Shown here: piece by piece, positions 1 through 7,802 of the stretch
How positions within the stretch are numbered: position 1 is the stretch's first letter
Layout: the number at the start of each line of letters is the position of its first letter
Assembly: GCA_016787375.1 (NCBI GenBank)
Contig: JAEUUM010000149.1
Span: 1-10,444, forward strand
DNA: 10,444 bases
Origin: Saprospiraceae bacterium
Lineage (GTDB): Bacteria; Bacteroidota; Bacteroidia; Chitinophagales; Saprospiraceae
Direction: 5' to 3'
Program-made: the position numbers and the translations under genes
Notes under the pieces: generated by a model
What the model was told of the DNA's origin: nothing
Database searches by the model: none
The model's input: only the letters and a program-made list of their open reading frames with translations

Positions 1-1
1 A

Positions 2-358
2 GATGTTAGAAATTGTATCATCATGGGCTCACAAAACGATGAACTTTCCCTTTTTAATCGTAACAGTAATGCCCAAGATTTTAAACTCAATATGAAAAAT
101 AATATCGTTAAGGTCAAGGACATTTTGAACCAGGGACAATATCCTGACTTTTTGAGTAATACCTGCATTTCATGTATCAATGCAAAATCGAATGACAAAC
201 TATTCAAGAATATCAATAAACAAGATTATCAACTCGATACGCTTTCCATAGCTGAGCAAAAAGGTATTCCTATATCAACCATACAAAAGGACATTCTGAA
301 TGAGGAACGAGACCCAACAAATCCGGATATTGGTTGTTATGAGTACATCTACAAATAA
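2..358 (+). CDS. C-terminal part of a secreted beta-helix / choice-of-anchor-like protein (5' truncated by window)
   Basis: The reading frame is open from base 2, before the first in-frame ATG at 23, so this is the 3' end of a longer gene that begins outside the window (118 codons visible). Residues just before that ATG read DVRNCIIM and run on as GSQNDEL; short N-C-I-I strands of this kind are typical of parallel beta-helix coils. The extreme C-terminus, NPDIGCYEY, matches the D-I-G-x-Y-E ending found in many Bacteroidota right-handed beta-helix proteins annotated as choice-of-anchor Q. From family knowledge such proteins are secreted or surface-associated; the substrate or partner is not visible. 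The stop overlaps the next start in TAATG, so the downstream SDR gene is probably translationally coupled. The ATG at 23 could be taken for a 111-residue gene start, but the open upstream frame and the beta-helix-like residues argue against that. Confidence 0.7.
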   Translation, partial: DVRNCIIMGSQNDELSLFNRNSNAQDFKLNMKNNIVKVKDILNQGQYPDFLSNTCISCINAKSNDKLFKNINKQDYQLDTLSIAEQKGIPISTIQKDILNEERDPTNPDIGCYEYIYK

Positions 359-1161
359 TGAAACGAGTATCTATAATAGGTGCAGGTTGGTTAGGACTTG
401 ATTTAGTAGGATTGTTGGTCCAGGCAGGTTTTTCAGTAAATGCAAGTTATCGCAACACTTTGACCCAGTCAAAGATTTTTGCTCAAGGTGGTGAGCCAAT
501 TTTTCTTGATTTAAATGAAAGAGGAAGTATCCCAAGGTTATTTTTTGAAGATACAAACACAATTGTTATTCTTCTGCCTCCGGGTAAGGTTTTGAAGTAT
601 GTGAATTCGGTGCGAGACATTATTAAACAAGCCGAGGATTTTGGTGTTCCAAAGATTGTTTTTTCTAGTTCGACAAGTGTTTATCCGGATTCTGGAGTTG
701 CAAAAGAAGATGCAAATTTATGGTTGGGTTATTTCCCAGATAATGATTTGTTAGCAGCTGAAAAGTGCGTAATAGATTGTAAGCTTAACCACAAATATGT
801 GCTAAGGCTCGCCGGCTTAATTGGCCCAAAAGTCTGGGAGGGGAATGTCACAGCTCAGCGGAACCCTTCAAATTTTCTTTCAGGCAAAACCAATGTACCA
901 AAACCAAAAGCAGCTGTCAATCTAGTCTTTAAAGATGATGTGCTAAAAATTATTTTGCATTTCATTGAGAAAAATCACCCATCGGGTGTTTTTAACATTT
1001 GCTCAGATGATCACCCTTCAAGATCAGATTACTACACAAAAATCTGTGAAAAAGCTGGGGTGCCAATTCCTATATTCGCAAATGACGAAACCAAGGGCAA
1101 AATCGTTTCAAATGAAAAGATCAAAAAGCTGTTAGGCTTTGAATTTTTAAAGATTTGGTAA
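358..1161 (+). CDS. atypical SDR-family NAD(P)-binding protein (YeeZ-like epimerase/dehydratase fold)
   Basis: A 267-residue protein with a Rossmann fold. It has the dinucleotide-binding GAGWLG motif at residues 8-13, a strand ending in ILLPP near 71-75, the SSSTSVYP segment at 103-110 that holds the usual SDR serine region, and a late NLVFKDDV segment (188-195) resembling the N-x-x-H-x-D-D stretch of extended SDRs. GVFNICSDDHPSRSDYY (210-226) matches the VYNV-D-(D/E)-P ending of YeeZ-type sugar-nucleotide epimerase relatives. Where classical members carry YxxxK there is LAAEK (132-136), so the catalytic tyrosine seems absent, as in atypical SDRs that bind NAD(P) but whose reaction is often unknown. 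The start codon shares one base with the preceding stop (TAATG), which fixes the start and implies coupling. Substrate cannot be inferred. The gene faces the ALDH gene across a 186-base gap. Confidence 0.8.
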   Translation: MKRVSIIGAGWLGLDLVGLLVQAGFSVNASYRNTLTQSKIFAQGGEPIFLDLNERGSIPRLFFEDTNTIVILLPPGKVLKYVNSVRDIIKQAEDFGVPKIVFSSSTSVYPDSGVAKEDANLWLGYFPDNDLLAAEKCVIDCKLNHKYVLRLAGLIGPKVWEGNVTAQRNPSNFLSGKTNVPKPKAAVNLVFKDDVLKIILHFIEKNHPSGVFNICSDDHPSRSDYYTKICEKAGVPIPIFANDETKGKIVSNEKIKKLLGFEFLKIW

Positions 1162-1347
1162 AATGAAGAATGTTGTCAAAATTGTATCAAAATTCATAAT
1201 TGATATTTCGCATTGATTGATTCAGATATAAGTTCCCTAAAATTAGGTCACTGATCTTCACCATATTATTTGCACAACAAACATTTAGCTTGAAGTAAAA
1301 ATTTTGATAAACATATGCTATTCCAGAACTTAAGTAAATAAGGCGAA

Positions 1348-2793
1348 TCAGCCATATTGTATACAAACGTTTTTTGGTTCTGTAAAAAAGTCAAGCGCTT
1401 CTGACCCACCTTCACGTCCAACTCCGGAGTTTTTCACGCCACCGAATGGTGTCCTGAGATCCCTCAATAACCAACAATTAATCCAAACAATACCGGATTC
1501 AATATTTTCTGCCATTTTGTGCGCTCTGGTTATGTTTTCTGTCCAGATGCTACAAGCCAAACCGTATTCAGTACTGTTTGCCATTTTCAGGACTTCGTCT
1601 TCTGAATGGAATGGGGTAATTGTAACAACCGGCCCAAAAATTTCTTCCTGATTGGTTCGGCACATATAGTCAAGTCCTTCGATGATAGTTGGTTTGATGA
1701 AATACCCTTCCGCACAACGATCTTGTGGGAAAAATCTTTCTCCTCCTGTCAAAACCTTCCCTCCTTCCGTTTTTGCCAATTCAATGTATGACAAAATTTT
1801 CTCCATGTGTGGCTTTGAGACTACTGCACCTATTTGTGTTTTAGGTTCATTTGGGTCACCTATTGCCATTTTACTAACCGCAGCAACAAAGTCTTTTTTA
1901 AATTTTTCATAAATGCTGGATTCAACGAAAATTCTGCTACCACACAAACAAATCTGACCTTGATTTGAGAATGAGGAGTTGACTGTTGTTTTTAACATCA
2001 ATTCGTAATTGCAATCTGCAAAAATGATGTTTGGATTTTTTCCCCCTAACTCAAGAGATAACTTTTTAAATTTTGGTGCCACCACGGATGCAATATGTGC
2101 ACCTGTTTTTGTCCCACCTGTAAATGAAATTGCCTTGATCTGATTATTCTGAATGATGGCTTCACCAGCTTTTGTACCCAGTCCGTGAACAATATTCAAA
2201 ACACCCGCCGGTAACCCAGCTTCCATACAAACCTTTGAAAGTAAGTAAGCTGTGTAGGGAGTAATCTCTGAAGGTTTCGCAATTACTGTGTTGCCCGTTG
2301 CCAGAGCCGGGGCTATTTTCCAGCTAAAGAGGTAAAGTGGAAGATTCCAGGGTGATATACAACCTACCGGGCCAAGTGGCTGTCGCAGAGTATAATTGAT
2401 TGCCTTGCCTGACATATTGTGAGACTCAGATCCCCAATTCATAATGGCAGTGGCGTAGAATTTGAAATTGCTGACTGCCCTAGGAATATCAACCCTCTGA
2501 GCTAATTTGAATGGTTTTCCATTGTCTTTTGATTCGGCAAGTGCAAATTCATCTATTCTTTGTTCTATTAGCCTTGAAACATTAATTAAATGATCATGCC
2601 TTTGTTCGTTGGATAAATTTTTCCAGGATTCAAAGGCGTTTTTAGCTGATTCCACCGCTGATTGGACATCAACTTCATCTGAATCTGGTATTTGAGAATA
2701 TACTTTACCGGTTGCTGGTTCATAATTATCGATATACCTGCCTGAGCTTGGTGCAACCAGTTCTCCGTTTATATAATTTTTAAGAAACTCCAT
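1348..2793 (-). CDS. 2-aminomuconic 6-semialdehyde dehydrogenase (ALDH8A1-like aldehyde dehydrogenase)
   Basis: A full-length 481-residue aldehyde dehydrogenase. Visible motifs are SPWNLP (147-152, oxyanion asparagine 150), AKPSE (172-176, cofactor lysine 173), FTGGT (224-228), ELGGK (248-252, general base Glu248), NQGQICLCGSR (277-287, catalytic Cys282) and EEIFGPV (383-389, Glu384). The C-terminal stretch with INCWLLRDLRTPFGG and the DFFTEPK ending closely resembles animal ALDH8A1 and bacterial AmnC/NbaE enzymes, which oxidise 2-aminomuconic semialdehyde to 2-aminomuconate with NAD+. It is the last of three minus-strand genes and starts four bases after the tryptophan dioxygenase stop. The first gene of the operon encodes the deaminase for its product, which supports this substrate over other hydroxymuconic or betaine aldehydes. 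It is cytosolic, and all catalytic residues are present. Confidence 0.88.
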   Translation of the reverse strand: MEFLKNYINGELVAPSSGRYIDNYEPATGKVYSQIPDSDEVDVQSAVESAKNAFESWKNLSNEQRHDHLINVSRLIEQRIDEFALAESKDNGKPFKLAQRVDIPRAVSNFKFYATAIMNWGSESHNMSGKAINYTLRQPLGPVGCISPWNLPLYLFSWKIAPALATGNTVIAKPSEITPYTAYLLSKVCMEAGLPAGVLNIVHGLGTKAGEAIIQNNQIKAISFTGGTKTGAHIASVVAPKFKKLSLELGGKNPNIIFADCNYELMLKTTVNSSFSNQGQICLCGSRIFVESSIYEKFKKDFVAAVSKMAIGDPNEPKTQIGAVVSKPHMEKILSYIELAKTEGGKVLTGGERFFPQDRCAEGYFIKPTIIEGLDYMCRTNQEEIFGPVVTITPFHSEDEVLKMANSTEYGLACSIWTENITRAHKMAENIESGIVWINCWLLRDLRTPFGGVKNSGVGREGGSEALDFFTEPKNVCIQYG

Positions 2794-2797
2794 TATT

Positions 2798-3904
2798 TTA
2801 GTCTATTTTGGAATAATAAAAGCTTAGTTGTTTTTTTAATTGTGGAGGTAATTCCGGTAACTCTGATCTTGGAATCATCAGGGTAGAAATGTTGTGCATA
2901 TCAATAAATATCTGATGTTTGATGGCAGTGTTTAGCAGATAATCAAAACCTGAGGATCCACCGGTTCCAATTTTCCTTCCAATCATTCTCAATACCATCT
3001 GTGCGTGCCTGTATCGCCAAGTGGTTAACAACTCGTCAATATCAATTAATTTGCTCAACAACTGAAAAGGAAGTTGAAGGATGGGCTCATCGCGGTAAAG
3101 GTTTATAAATAATGCCCCTAAAGTTGCTTTGTAAGATAATTTTATGGTACCTGCCTTTAATAATTCGTTGTGTTTTTCCTCATCCAGTACAGATGCAAAA
3201 TAAGTGTCTGTATCACCAAGCATTTTAAGTCTAAGCTCTTTTTCAGCATCGTTCAGAAAAGGAGTTTCGCGTATGGCAAGTTGCTCCTTTTTAAGCATAT
3301 TATCTACTGCAACTTTATATGTTTCAAGAAATTTAAACTCTTTCCATTGAAGGAAAGGAGTGCGCTCAAGCCATTTTTCAATTAATTGCAACATCGAGTC
3401 CCCCGCTTCAAGTAATTGGAGTTCGGTGCGTTGATCTTCAGAAAATACACTTGCATAAGGTGAGTTGTTATACGTTTGTCTGGTTTGAGATTTCAATCCC
3501 AGACAAACTTCTACTTTTCTGAACTGAAAACTTTGGAAACCACTCGCCGGAAACAGGTAATTCCTGAAATCAAGAAAATCCAGTGGTGTAAGGGTTTCGA
3601 GTACACTAATTTGCTGAACCAACAATTTGAGTATTTCAGAAATTCGATTAAGTCTGTGAACGGCAGTGCCAATGTTTTTTTCGTCAACATTGTTGTCTTT
3701 AAACATATCCATAACACTTGAGAGGTCGTGGATTATTTCTTTAAACCATAGTTCATAAACCTGATGGATAATAATGAAAAGCATCTCATCATGGGCCGGC
3801 TCAGCTAGTTCAACACTGCGCATGTGTTGAGCATCGAGTATTTTTTTTAGTTGGAGGTAGTCAGTGTAATGAACAGAACCATATTTATTTTGATTTTCAG
3901 ACAT
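2798..3904 (-). CDS. tryptophan 2,3-dioxygenase
   Basis: A 368-residue heme dioxygenase that opens the indole ring of L-tryptophan to give N-formylkynurenine, the first step of the kynurenine pathway. The N-terminal signature HDEMLFII (38-45) supplies the active-site histidine (His38) and leads into HQVYELWFKEI. SGFQSFQFR (121-129) carries the arginine (Arg129) that binds the substrate carboxylate. WRYRH (296-300) holds the proximal heme ligand His300, and GTGGSSG (313-319) lines the substrate pocket. The protein is longer than compact proteobacterial TDOs (about 280-300 residues) and has extra helices between the arginine motif and the heme-ligand domain, like animal TDO. It is the middle gene of a three-gene operon, with four-base gaps on both sides. 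The leader before the ATG is A-rich with no Shine-Dalgarno sequence, as usual in Bacteroidota. Confidence 0.95.
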   Translation of the reverse strand: MSENQNKYGSVHYTDYLQLKKILDAQHMRSVELAEPAHDEMLFIIIHQVYELWFKEIIHDLSSVMDMFKDNNVDEKNIGTAVHRLNRISEILKLLVQQISVLETLTPLDFLDFRNYLFPASGFQSFQFRKVEVCLGLKSQTRQTYNNSPYASVFSEDQRTELQLLEAGDSMLQLIEKWLERTPFLQWKEFKFLETYKVAVDNMLKKEQLAIRETPFLNDAEKELRLKMLGDTDTYFASVLDEEKHNELLKAGTIKLSYKATLGALFINLYRDEPILQLPFQLLSKLIDIDELLTTWRYRHAQMVLRMIGRKIGTGGSSGFDYLLNTAIKHQIFIDMHNISTLMIPRSELPELPPQLKKQLSFYYSKID

Positions 3905-3908
3905 GTTT

Positions 3909-4322
3909 TTATTTTTTAGGTTTGTAAGCAGTTACTTTTATCTCAATTAACAAATGTGGGTGTGGCAACTGGTGAACAGCAACAGTGGTTCGGGTTGGGC
4001 CATCGTAATCAAAATATTGAGCATATACTTCATTATATCCGCCAAAATCGTTCATGTTAACCAAAAAACTAGTGACATCAACAATGTCAGAAAGCTCAGC
4101 GCCTACACTTTTCAGGATATCTTGTATATTTTCTATTACTGCCCGTGTTTGTTTTCGAATATCCAAATTTGTGGTTCCCATTTGGTCAACTTCGACACCT
4201 TCAAACGAATTGTCTGGCTTTCTCGAACTTGTTCCGGACACAAAAATAAAGTCACCCGCAATCTTAACGTGCGGGAACTTTCCTCTCGGAGTTGCTTTTC
4301 CGACGACTACTTTACTTTCCAT
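3909..4322 (-). CDS. 2-aminomuconate deaminase (RidA/YjgF family)
   Basis: A 137-residue RidA-fold protein of usual family length. Family-typical segments are FIFVSGTSSRKPD (25-37), the helix IRKQTRAVIENIQDIL (55-70), VTSFLVNMNDFGGYNEVY (83-100), and the pocket segment GPTRTTVAV (108-116) with Arg111, followed by HQLPHPHLLIEIK with Glu127. The FVSGTSSR, VNMNDFGGYN and HQLPHPHLLIEIK stretches are much closer to NbaF/AmnE-type 2-aminomuconate deaminases than to generic RidA enamine/imine deaminases. The reaction removes ammonia from 2-aminomuconate to give 4-oxalocrotonate. The operon context fits exactly, because the enzyme that makes 2-aminomuconate is encoded two genes downstream. It is the first gene of the operon. 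The main alternative, a housekeeping RidA that clears 2-aminoacrylate, is less likely given the motifs and the neighbours. Confidence 0.85.
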   Translation of the reverse strand: MESKVVVGKATPRGKFPHVKIAGDFIFVSGTSSRKPDNSFEGVEVDQMGTTNLDIRKQTRAVIENIQDILKSVGAELSDIVDVTSFLVNMNDFGGYNEVYAQYFDYDGPTRTTVAVHQLPHPHLLIEIKVTAYKPKK

Positions 4323-4373
4323 TTTTATAAGTTAATGATAACGGATACAAATTTCCTTAAATTTAACCGAATC

Positions 4374-4403
4374 TAATAATAGTATATGATGATTGTTGTC
4401 AAA
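4374..4403 (-). promoter_or_regulatory. weak candidate Bacteroidota promoter for the tryptophan catabolic operon
   Basis: Read on the minus strand, TTTG (4403-4400) is followed after 18 bases by TATTATTA (4381-4374), a partial match to the TAnnTTTG -7 box. It lies about 50 bases upstream of the deaminase start. Only part of the -7 consensus matches, so this is tentative. Confidence 0.25.
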
Positions 4404-4597
4404 GAATTGATTTATTTAATTCATAATTTGAAACAAATAGAGTTTGGAGAAAAATAGACTTATTTTGAACTTTCCCGGATTTGGGATATTGGTAGTGAAA
4501 TTGAAAGTTGTTTTAATCGCAAGAAAAAGCTAAAATCAATTTTTCTTTTCATATATTCGTACAGGAATACAAATTAATCCTTTTTTCAAATCTGCAC

Positions 4598-5896
4598 ATG
4601 AATTTTAGGCATTATATCAGATTAAACTTTCAAGCACTTTGTTTTGCTTTGTTTTCAACATTTATTCTGTTTGTGTTACACCATTTACCGGTAAATCAAA
4701 TTTTTATTGATCCGTTCAGTGAAGCAATCAAGCAGCATGATGTTATGGATATTGCCTTTTCAAAATTCAGAGACCATAATAAAATCGAATTATTTGATAC
4801 AAATATCGTAGTGTTAAATTCCGGAATAACAAACCGGGCAAATCTGGCAAAAACAATTACATTATTGAATGCCTATAAAGTCAGGGCAATGGGAATTGAC
4901 ATATTGTTTGATACCATGTCAACTCAAAGTCCAAAAGCTGATACACTTTTACAATCAGCGATTAAACAATCAAAGAATTTGGTTTTAGGATATATCTTTA
5001 TTGAAAATAAGCATGGCGACAATAAATTTAGTTTCCCCAAAACTAAGCCCTTTTTTAGTGCAAGCACAAAACAAGGATATGTTAATTTGGCTACAAATGA
5101 CAATTTTTCAGTCAGGGCTTATGAACCTTATCATCAATTTGAAAAAGGAAAGGAACCTGCTTTTTCTACCCAAATTGCATTAACTGCTTTCCCCGAATAC
5201 GAGAGCAGATTGACTTCCCGTAATTCTGAGAAGCAATGGATCAATTTTAGGCGTGTACAGCCAGGAGCTGTTTCTATGATTTTCCCAATAAATAGTGGCA
5301 GGGCCACACATTATACTCTGATGGATATTGATGTTTTCTTGAGAGACTCATCATTGTATAAAGAAAATAACTACTTCAAAAACAAGGTTGTTCTAATTGG
5401 GTTTGTTGGTGAAAGTGAAAAGGCATTGTCAATGAAAGACCGCTGGTTTACACCATTGAATGAACAATATACAGGTCGTTCTTTGCCTGATATGTCGGGG
5501 GTTTTCATTCATGCGAATATCTTATCTATGGTTTTTGATGATGATTTTATAGATGATATACCTGAATGGGTACTGTACCTAATTGCCATTTTTATTTTCT
5601 ATCTTAACTACCTTGTTTTCAGCCGAATTCTTTCAAGGTTAAAGCCCGCAGGTGGAGTTTTAATCAGGTTGATACAAGTCCTGGAATTTTCCGTACTATT
5701 CACTATTTCGGTTGTTTTGTTGGTTAAGCTTAATATGAAATTGAGTTTTTTCCTGATAGCAACTTCCGTGATTCTATCTTTCGAGTTATTTGAAATATAT
5801 GAAAGAAGACTTGAGCACAGCGTTGATTTATGGATTTCAAAAGTCAGGAATCGCTTAAAATTGAGCTCCAATTCAAATGAAAATACATCTAATTAA
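4598..5896 (+). CDS. CHASE2-domain membrane sensor protein without an effector domain
   Basis: A 432-residue membrane protein. One N-terminal membrane segment (about 11-30) leads into a large extracytoplasmic domain (about 31-320), followed by three closely spaced C-terminal membrane segments (about 324-343, 360-377, 381-398) and a short charged tail. The layout and the motifs AMGIDILFD (97-105), KVVLIGFVG (263-271) and GVFIHANILSMV (301-312) are those of the CHASE2 extracellular sensor domain. CHASE2 usually sits on histidine kinases, nucleotide cyclases or serine/threonine kinases; here the chain ends about 35 residues after the last helix, so no enzymatic output is attached. The ligand is unknown. 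The next gene, 74 bases downstream on the same strand, encodes a secreted FecR-like protein, a pairing that suggests a joint envelope-sensing role (inference). The ATG at 4598 precedes a credible first membrane helix. No good promoter is seen upstream. Confidence 0.8.
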   Translation: MNFRHYIRLNFQALCFALFSTFILFVLHHLPVNQIFIDPFSEAIKQHDVMDIAFSKFRDHNKIELFDTNIVVLNSGITNRANLAKTITLLNAYKVRAMGIDILFDTMSTQSPKADTLLQSAIKQSKNLVLGYIFIENKHGDNKFSFPKTKPFFSASTKQGYVNLATNDNFSVRAYEPYHQFEKGKEPAFSTQIALTAFPEYESRLTSRNSEKQWINFRRVQPGAVSMIFPINSGRATHYTLMDIDVFLRDSSLYKENNYFKNKVVLIGFVGESEKALSMKDRWFTPLNEQYTGRSLPDMSGVFIHANILSMVFDDDFIDDIPEWVLYLIAIFIFYLNYLVFSRILSRLKPAGGVLIRLIQVLEFSVLFTISVVLLVKLNMKLSFFLIATSVILSFELFEIYERRLEHSVDLWISKVRNRLKLSSNSNENTSN

Positions 5897-5919
5897 ATTA
5901 TTTGAGTTTAAATATTAGG

Positions 5920-5947
5920 TTTGGGTGATAACCTTTGGCTATATTTA
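5920..5947 (+). promoter_or_regulatory. candidate Bacteroidota promoter for the FecR-like gene
   Basis: TTTG at 5920-5923 and TATATTTA at 5940-5947 (TAnnTTTG with one mismatch, final A for G) are separated by 16 bases, a little short of the usual spacing. The -7 box ends 23 bases before the ATG at 5971. The FecR-like gene may therefore have its own start of transcription besides read-through from the CHASE2 gene. Confidence 0.4.
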
Positions 5948-5970
5948 ACACATTCTAATAAAATAATAAA

Positions 5971-6897
5971 ATGAAAAATATAAGATTATTATTAAACTTG
6001 ATTTTTTGCATAGCTTTTTTTAACGCTGCCATTTCACAAAACATCGGTGTGGTTTCAATTAGCGGTGACGTCAAAATAAAGAGTGCCAAGGATACCAAGC
6101 AAAGTCCCAAAAATTTGACTTATGGTGTTATTACACCTGACAAACAGCTGGTTTTGGGGAAAAACTCAATGGTAAAATTAAGGAAATCAAGTGGAGAAGA
6201 ATGTGAACTGACTGCACAAGGTAGTTATTTGGTCCGTGACCTCCCTTACAAATTGCCGGTAGAAAAGTCAATCATAACCAGACTTTCGGAATATTTTATG
6301 AACTTTTTTAATGCTCACCCCAGTTCAGAATCAAAAGAGCGATACCAGAATTCAATTTATGCTATTTCCCGCGGAAATATTATTACTCCGGTTCCGGTTT
6401 TCCCATTCGAAGGCAAAATGCCTTTGATAAATAATTCAATTTTATTTAAATGGGATATTGCTTGCGATACCTGCCATTATGAATTGGTAATTAAAGATAT
6501 TTTTTCTCGAAAGGAAGTTTTCAGACATTCTTGTGACCAGAAGGAATTTATTCTTAATAATGCTGATCAAGTTCTGAATGTTGGTGGCAAGTATTATTGG
6601 TACGTTAAAGTAGCAAATCAAAGTACCATTTCTACCAATATTATTTTTGACTTGGTTTCAAGTAATGAATATGAGTCAGAATTGGGTAATATTGAAAAGA
6701 ACTTCACGGAAGCAGGGGTTGCCCTCCCTTTAGAGTTTAGGCTGGTTTCTTCAATCGGAGAATTAGAGAGTAAAGAGTTAACCAATTTCGCTTATCTGTA
6801 TGGAACTGATTTTGTTTCAAAACACGCTGAAAACAAAGCATTGAACGAACTATTTGAACAATTCGTGTATAGTAAACTCAGTAATTCTGAAAGGTAG
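5971..6897 (+). CDS. secreted FecR-like-domain protein paired with the CHASE2 gene
   Basis: A 308-residue protein of unassigned function. Residues 1-23 form a signal peptide (basic MKNIR, hydrophobic core, cleavage probably after AISQ). Residues about 25-90 (VVSISGDVKI, a predicted beta-rich stretch, then KNSMVKLRKSSGEECEL) resemble a FecR-type domain: a G-x-V opening strand, a glycine-rich turn and a D/S-G hairpin. A second beta-rich part (about 155-230) starts with LFKWDIACDTC and continues with strands ending YYWYVKV, like an FnIII/DUF928-type Ig sandwich. The C-terminal about 75 residues are predicted helical. Four cysteines lie outside the signal peptide (78, 165, 168, 188), including a CxxC at 165-168, so disulfides in the envelope are possible. 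CHASE2 genes beside FecR-like genes are a recurrent association, from general knowledge. Its stop lies two bases from the convergent dapA stop. The domain calls are by eye. Confidence 0.6.
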   Translation: MKNIRLLLNLIFCIAFFNAAISQNIGVVSISGDVKIKSAKDTKQSPKNLTYGVITPDKQLVLGKNSMVKLRKSSGEECELTAQGSYLVRDLPYKLPVEKSIITRLSEYFMNFFNAHPSSESKERYQNSIYAISRGNIITPVPVFPFEGKMPLINNSILFKWDIACDTCHYELVIKDIFSRKEVFRHSCDQKEFILNNADQVLNVGGKYYWYVKVANQSTISTNIIFDLVSSNEYESELGNIEKNFTEAGVALPLEFRLVSSIGELESKELTNFAYLYGTDFVSKHAENKALNELFEQFVYSKLSNSER

Positions 6898-6899
6898 AA

Positions 6900-7802
6900 T
6901 TAAGAAAAAACTGTAAGCTTTTTTTCGAGTTTTGCCATCTCACTTTTAAGTCCACTTATTGTTGCATTAGAACAAGGTACAAGTGGCAACCTAAGTTCAT
7001 TCTCACATAGACCTAAAATATTCATGGCAGCTTTTATACCTGAAGGGCTGCCATCTTTATACAACCACTGATGAATATCAATCAACATCTCATTATATTG
7101 TCTGGCTTTCTCGGTGTTCCCTTTCATTGCATTGTGCACAACACCGGCAAATTCCTTGGGAAAAGCATTTGCTATAACAGATATTACACCTTCACCACCC
7201 ACAGATATGAATGGGAAGCTGGTTGGGTCGTCACCTGAAAGCACAGAAAAATGTTTGGGTTTGTCTTGAATGGTTTGCATGGCTTGCACCATATTTGCAG
7301 AGGCATCTTTTACCGCAACAACATTTGTACATTGGTGAGCAATTCTGAGGATGGTTTCTGCTTCAACATTTGAGGCAGTTCTTCCCGGCACATTGTATAT
7401 GATGATCGGTCTGGGAGATACTTCCGCTACAGCACAATAATGTTGATAAATCCCTTCCTGACTTGGTTTATTATATGAAGGTGAACTTGACAAAATGCCA
7501 TCAATGTTTGAAAAGTCAAATTCCTGAATTCTTTGGATCAATGCGTGAGTGTCATTACCACCAAAGTGACCTGCCACTATTGGAACCCTACCATTAACCT
7601 GCTCTATGGTAAAGTCTAAAATTTGTCTGCATTCTTTTGAAGTTAAGGTAATTGCCTCACCCGTTGTACCAAGCGAAACAACATAATCTACTCCTCCATC
7701 AATGGTATGCGATATGACTTTTGCAAGCGCATCATAATCGACTTCCCTTTTCTTGAATGGTGTTATTAATGCAACACCGAGGCCTCTAAACTGCTGGCTC
7801 AT
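6900..7802 (-). CDS. dapA: 4-hydroxy-tetrahydrodipicolinate synthase
   Basis: A 300-residue class I aldolase of normal family length. It condenses pyruvate with aspartate semialdehyde, the first committed step towards diaminopimelate and lysine, in the cytosol. The sequence shows GTTGE (45-49), which binds the pyruvate carboxylate and includes a triad threonine, SPSYNKP (107-113, Tyr110 of the triad), YNVPGRT (136-142, proton-relay Tyr136 and Arg141) and VAVKDAS (162-168), whose Lys165 forms the Schiff base with pyruvate. GEGVISV (204-210) follows as expected. The start overlaps the end of the DUF6913-like gene by 17 bases, so the two are almost certainly co-transcribed and coupled. Sialate or other NAL-family lyases share the fold, but the motif set and housekeeping neighbours fit DapA best. 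Confidence 0.93.
   Translation of the reverse strand: MSQQFRGLGVALITPFKKREVDYDALAKVISHTIDGGVDYVVSLGTTGEAITLTSKECRQILDFTIEQVNGRVPIVAGHFGGNDTHALIQRIQEFDFSNIDGILSSSPSYNKPSQEGIYQHYCAVAEVSPRPIIIYNVPGRTASNVEAETILRIAHQCTNVVAVKDASANMVQAMQTIQDKPKHFSVLSGDDPTSFPFISVGGEGVISVIANAFPKEFAGVVHNAMKGNTEKARQYNEMLIDIHQWLYKDGSPSGIKAAMNILGLCENELRLPLVPCSNATISGLKSEMAKLEKKLTVFS

Noticed and set aside
1236..1247. CCTAAAATTAGG inverted repeat as terminator between the convergent SDR and ALDH genes
   Set aside because: The stem is only 4-5 bp and A/T-rich with no T-run, so it is not convincing.
3954..4376. 140-codon plus-strand open frame over the deaminase gene
   Set aside because: It lies antisense to a clear RidA-family gene and its residues match no family; it is a shadow.
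5917..5934. AGGTT...AACCT hairpin between the CHASE2 and FecR-like genes
   Set aside because: The 5-bp stem is too weak for a terminator and overlaps the better-supported promoter boxes.
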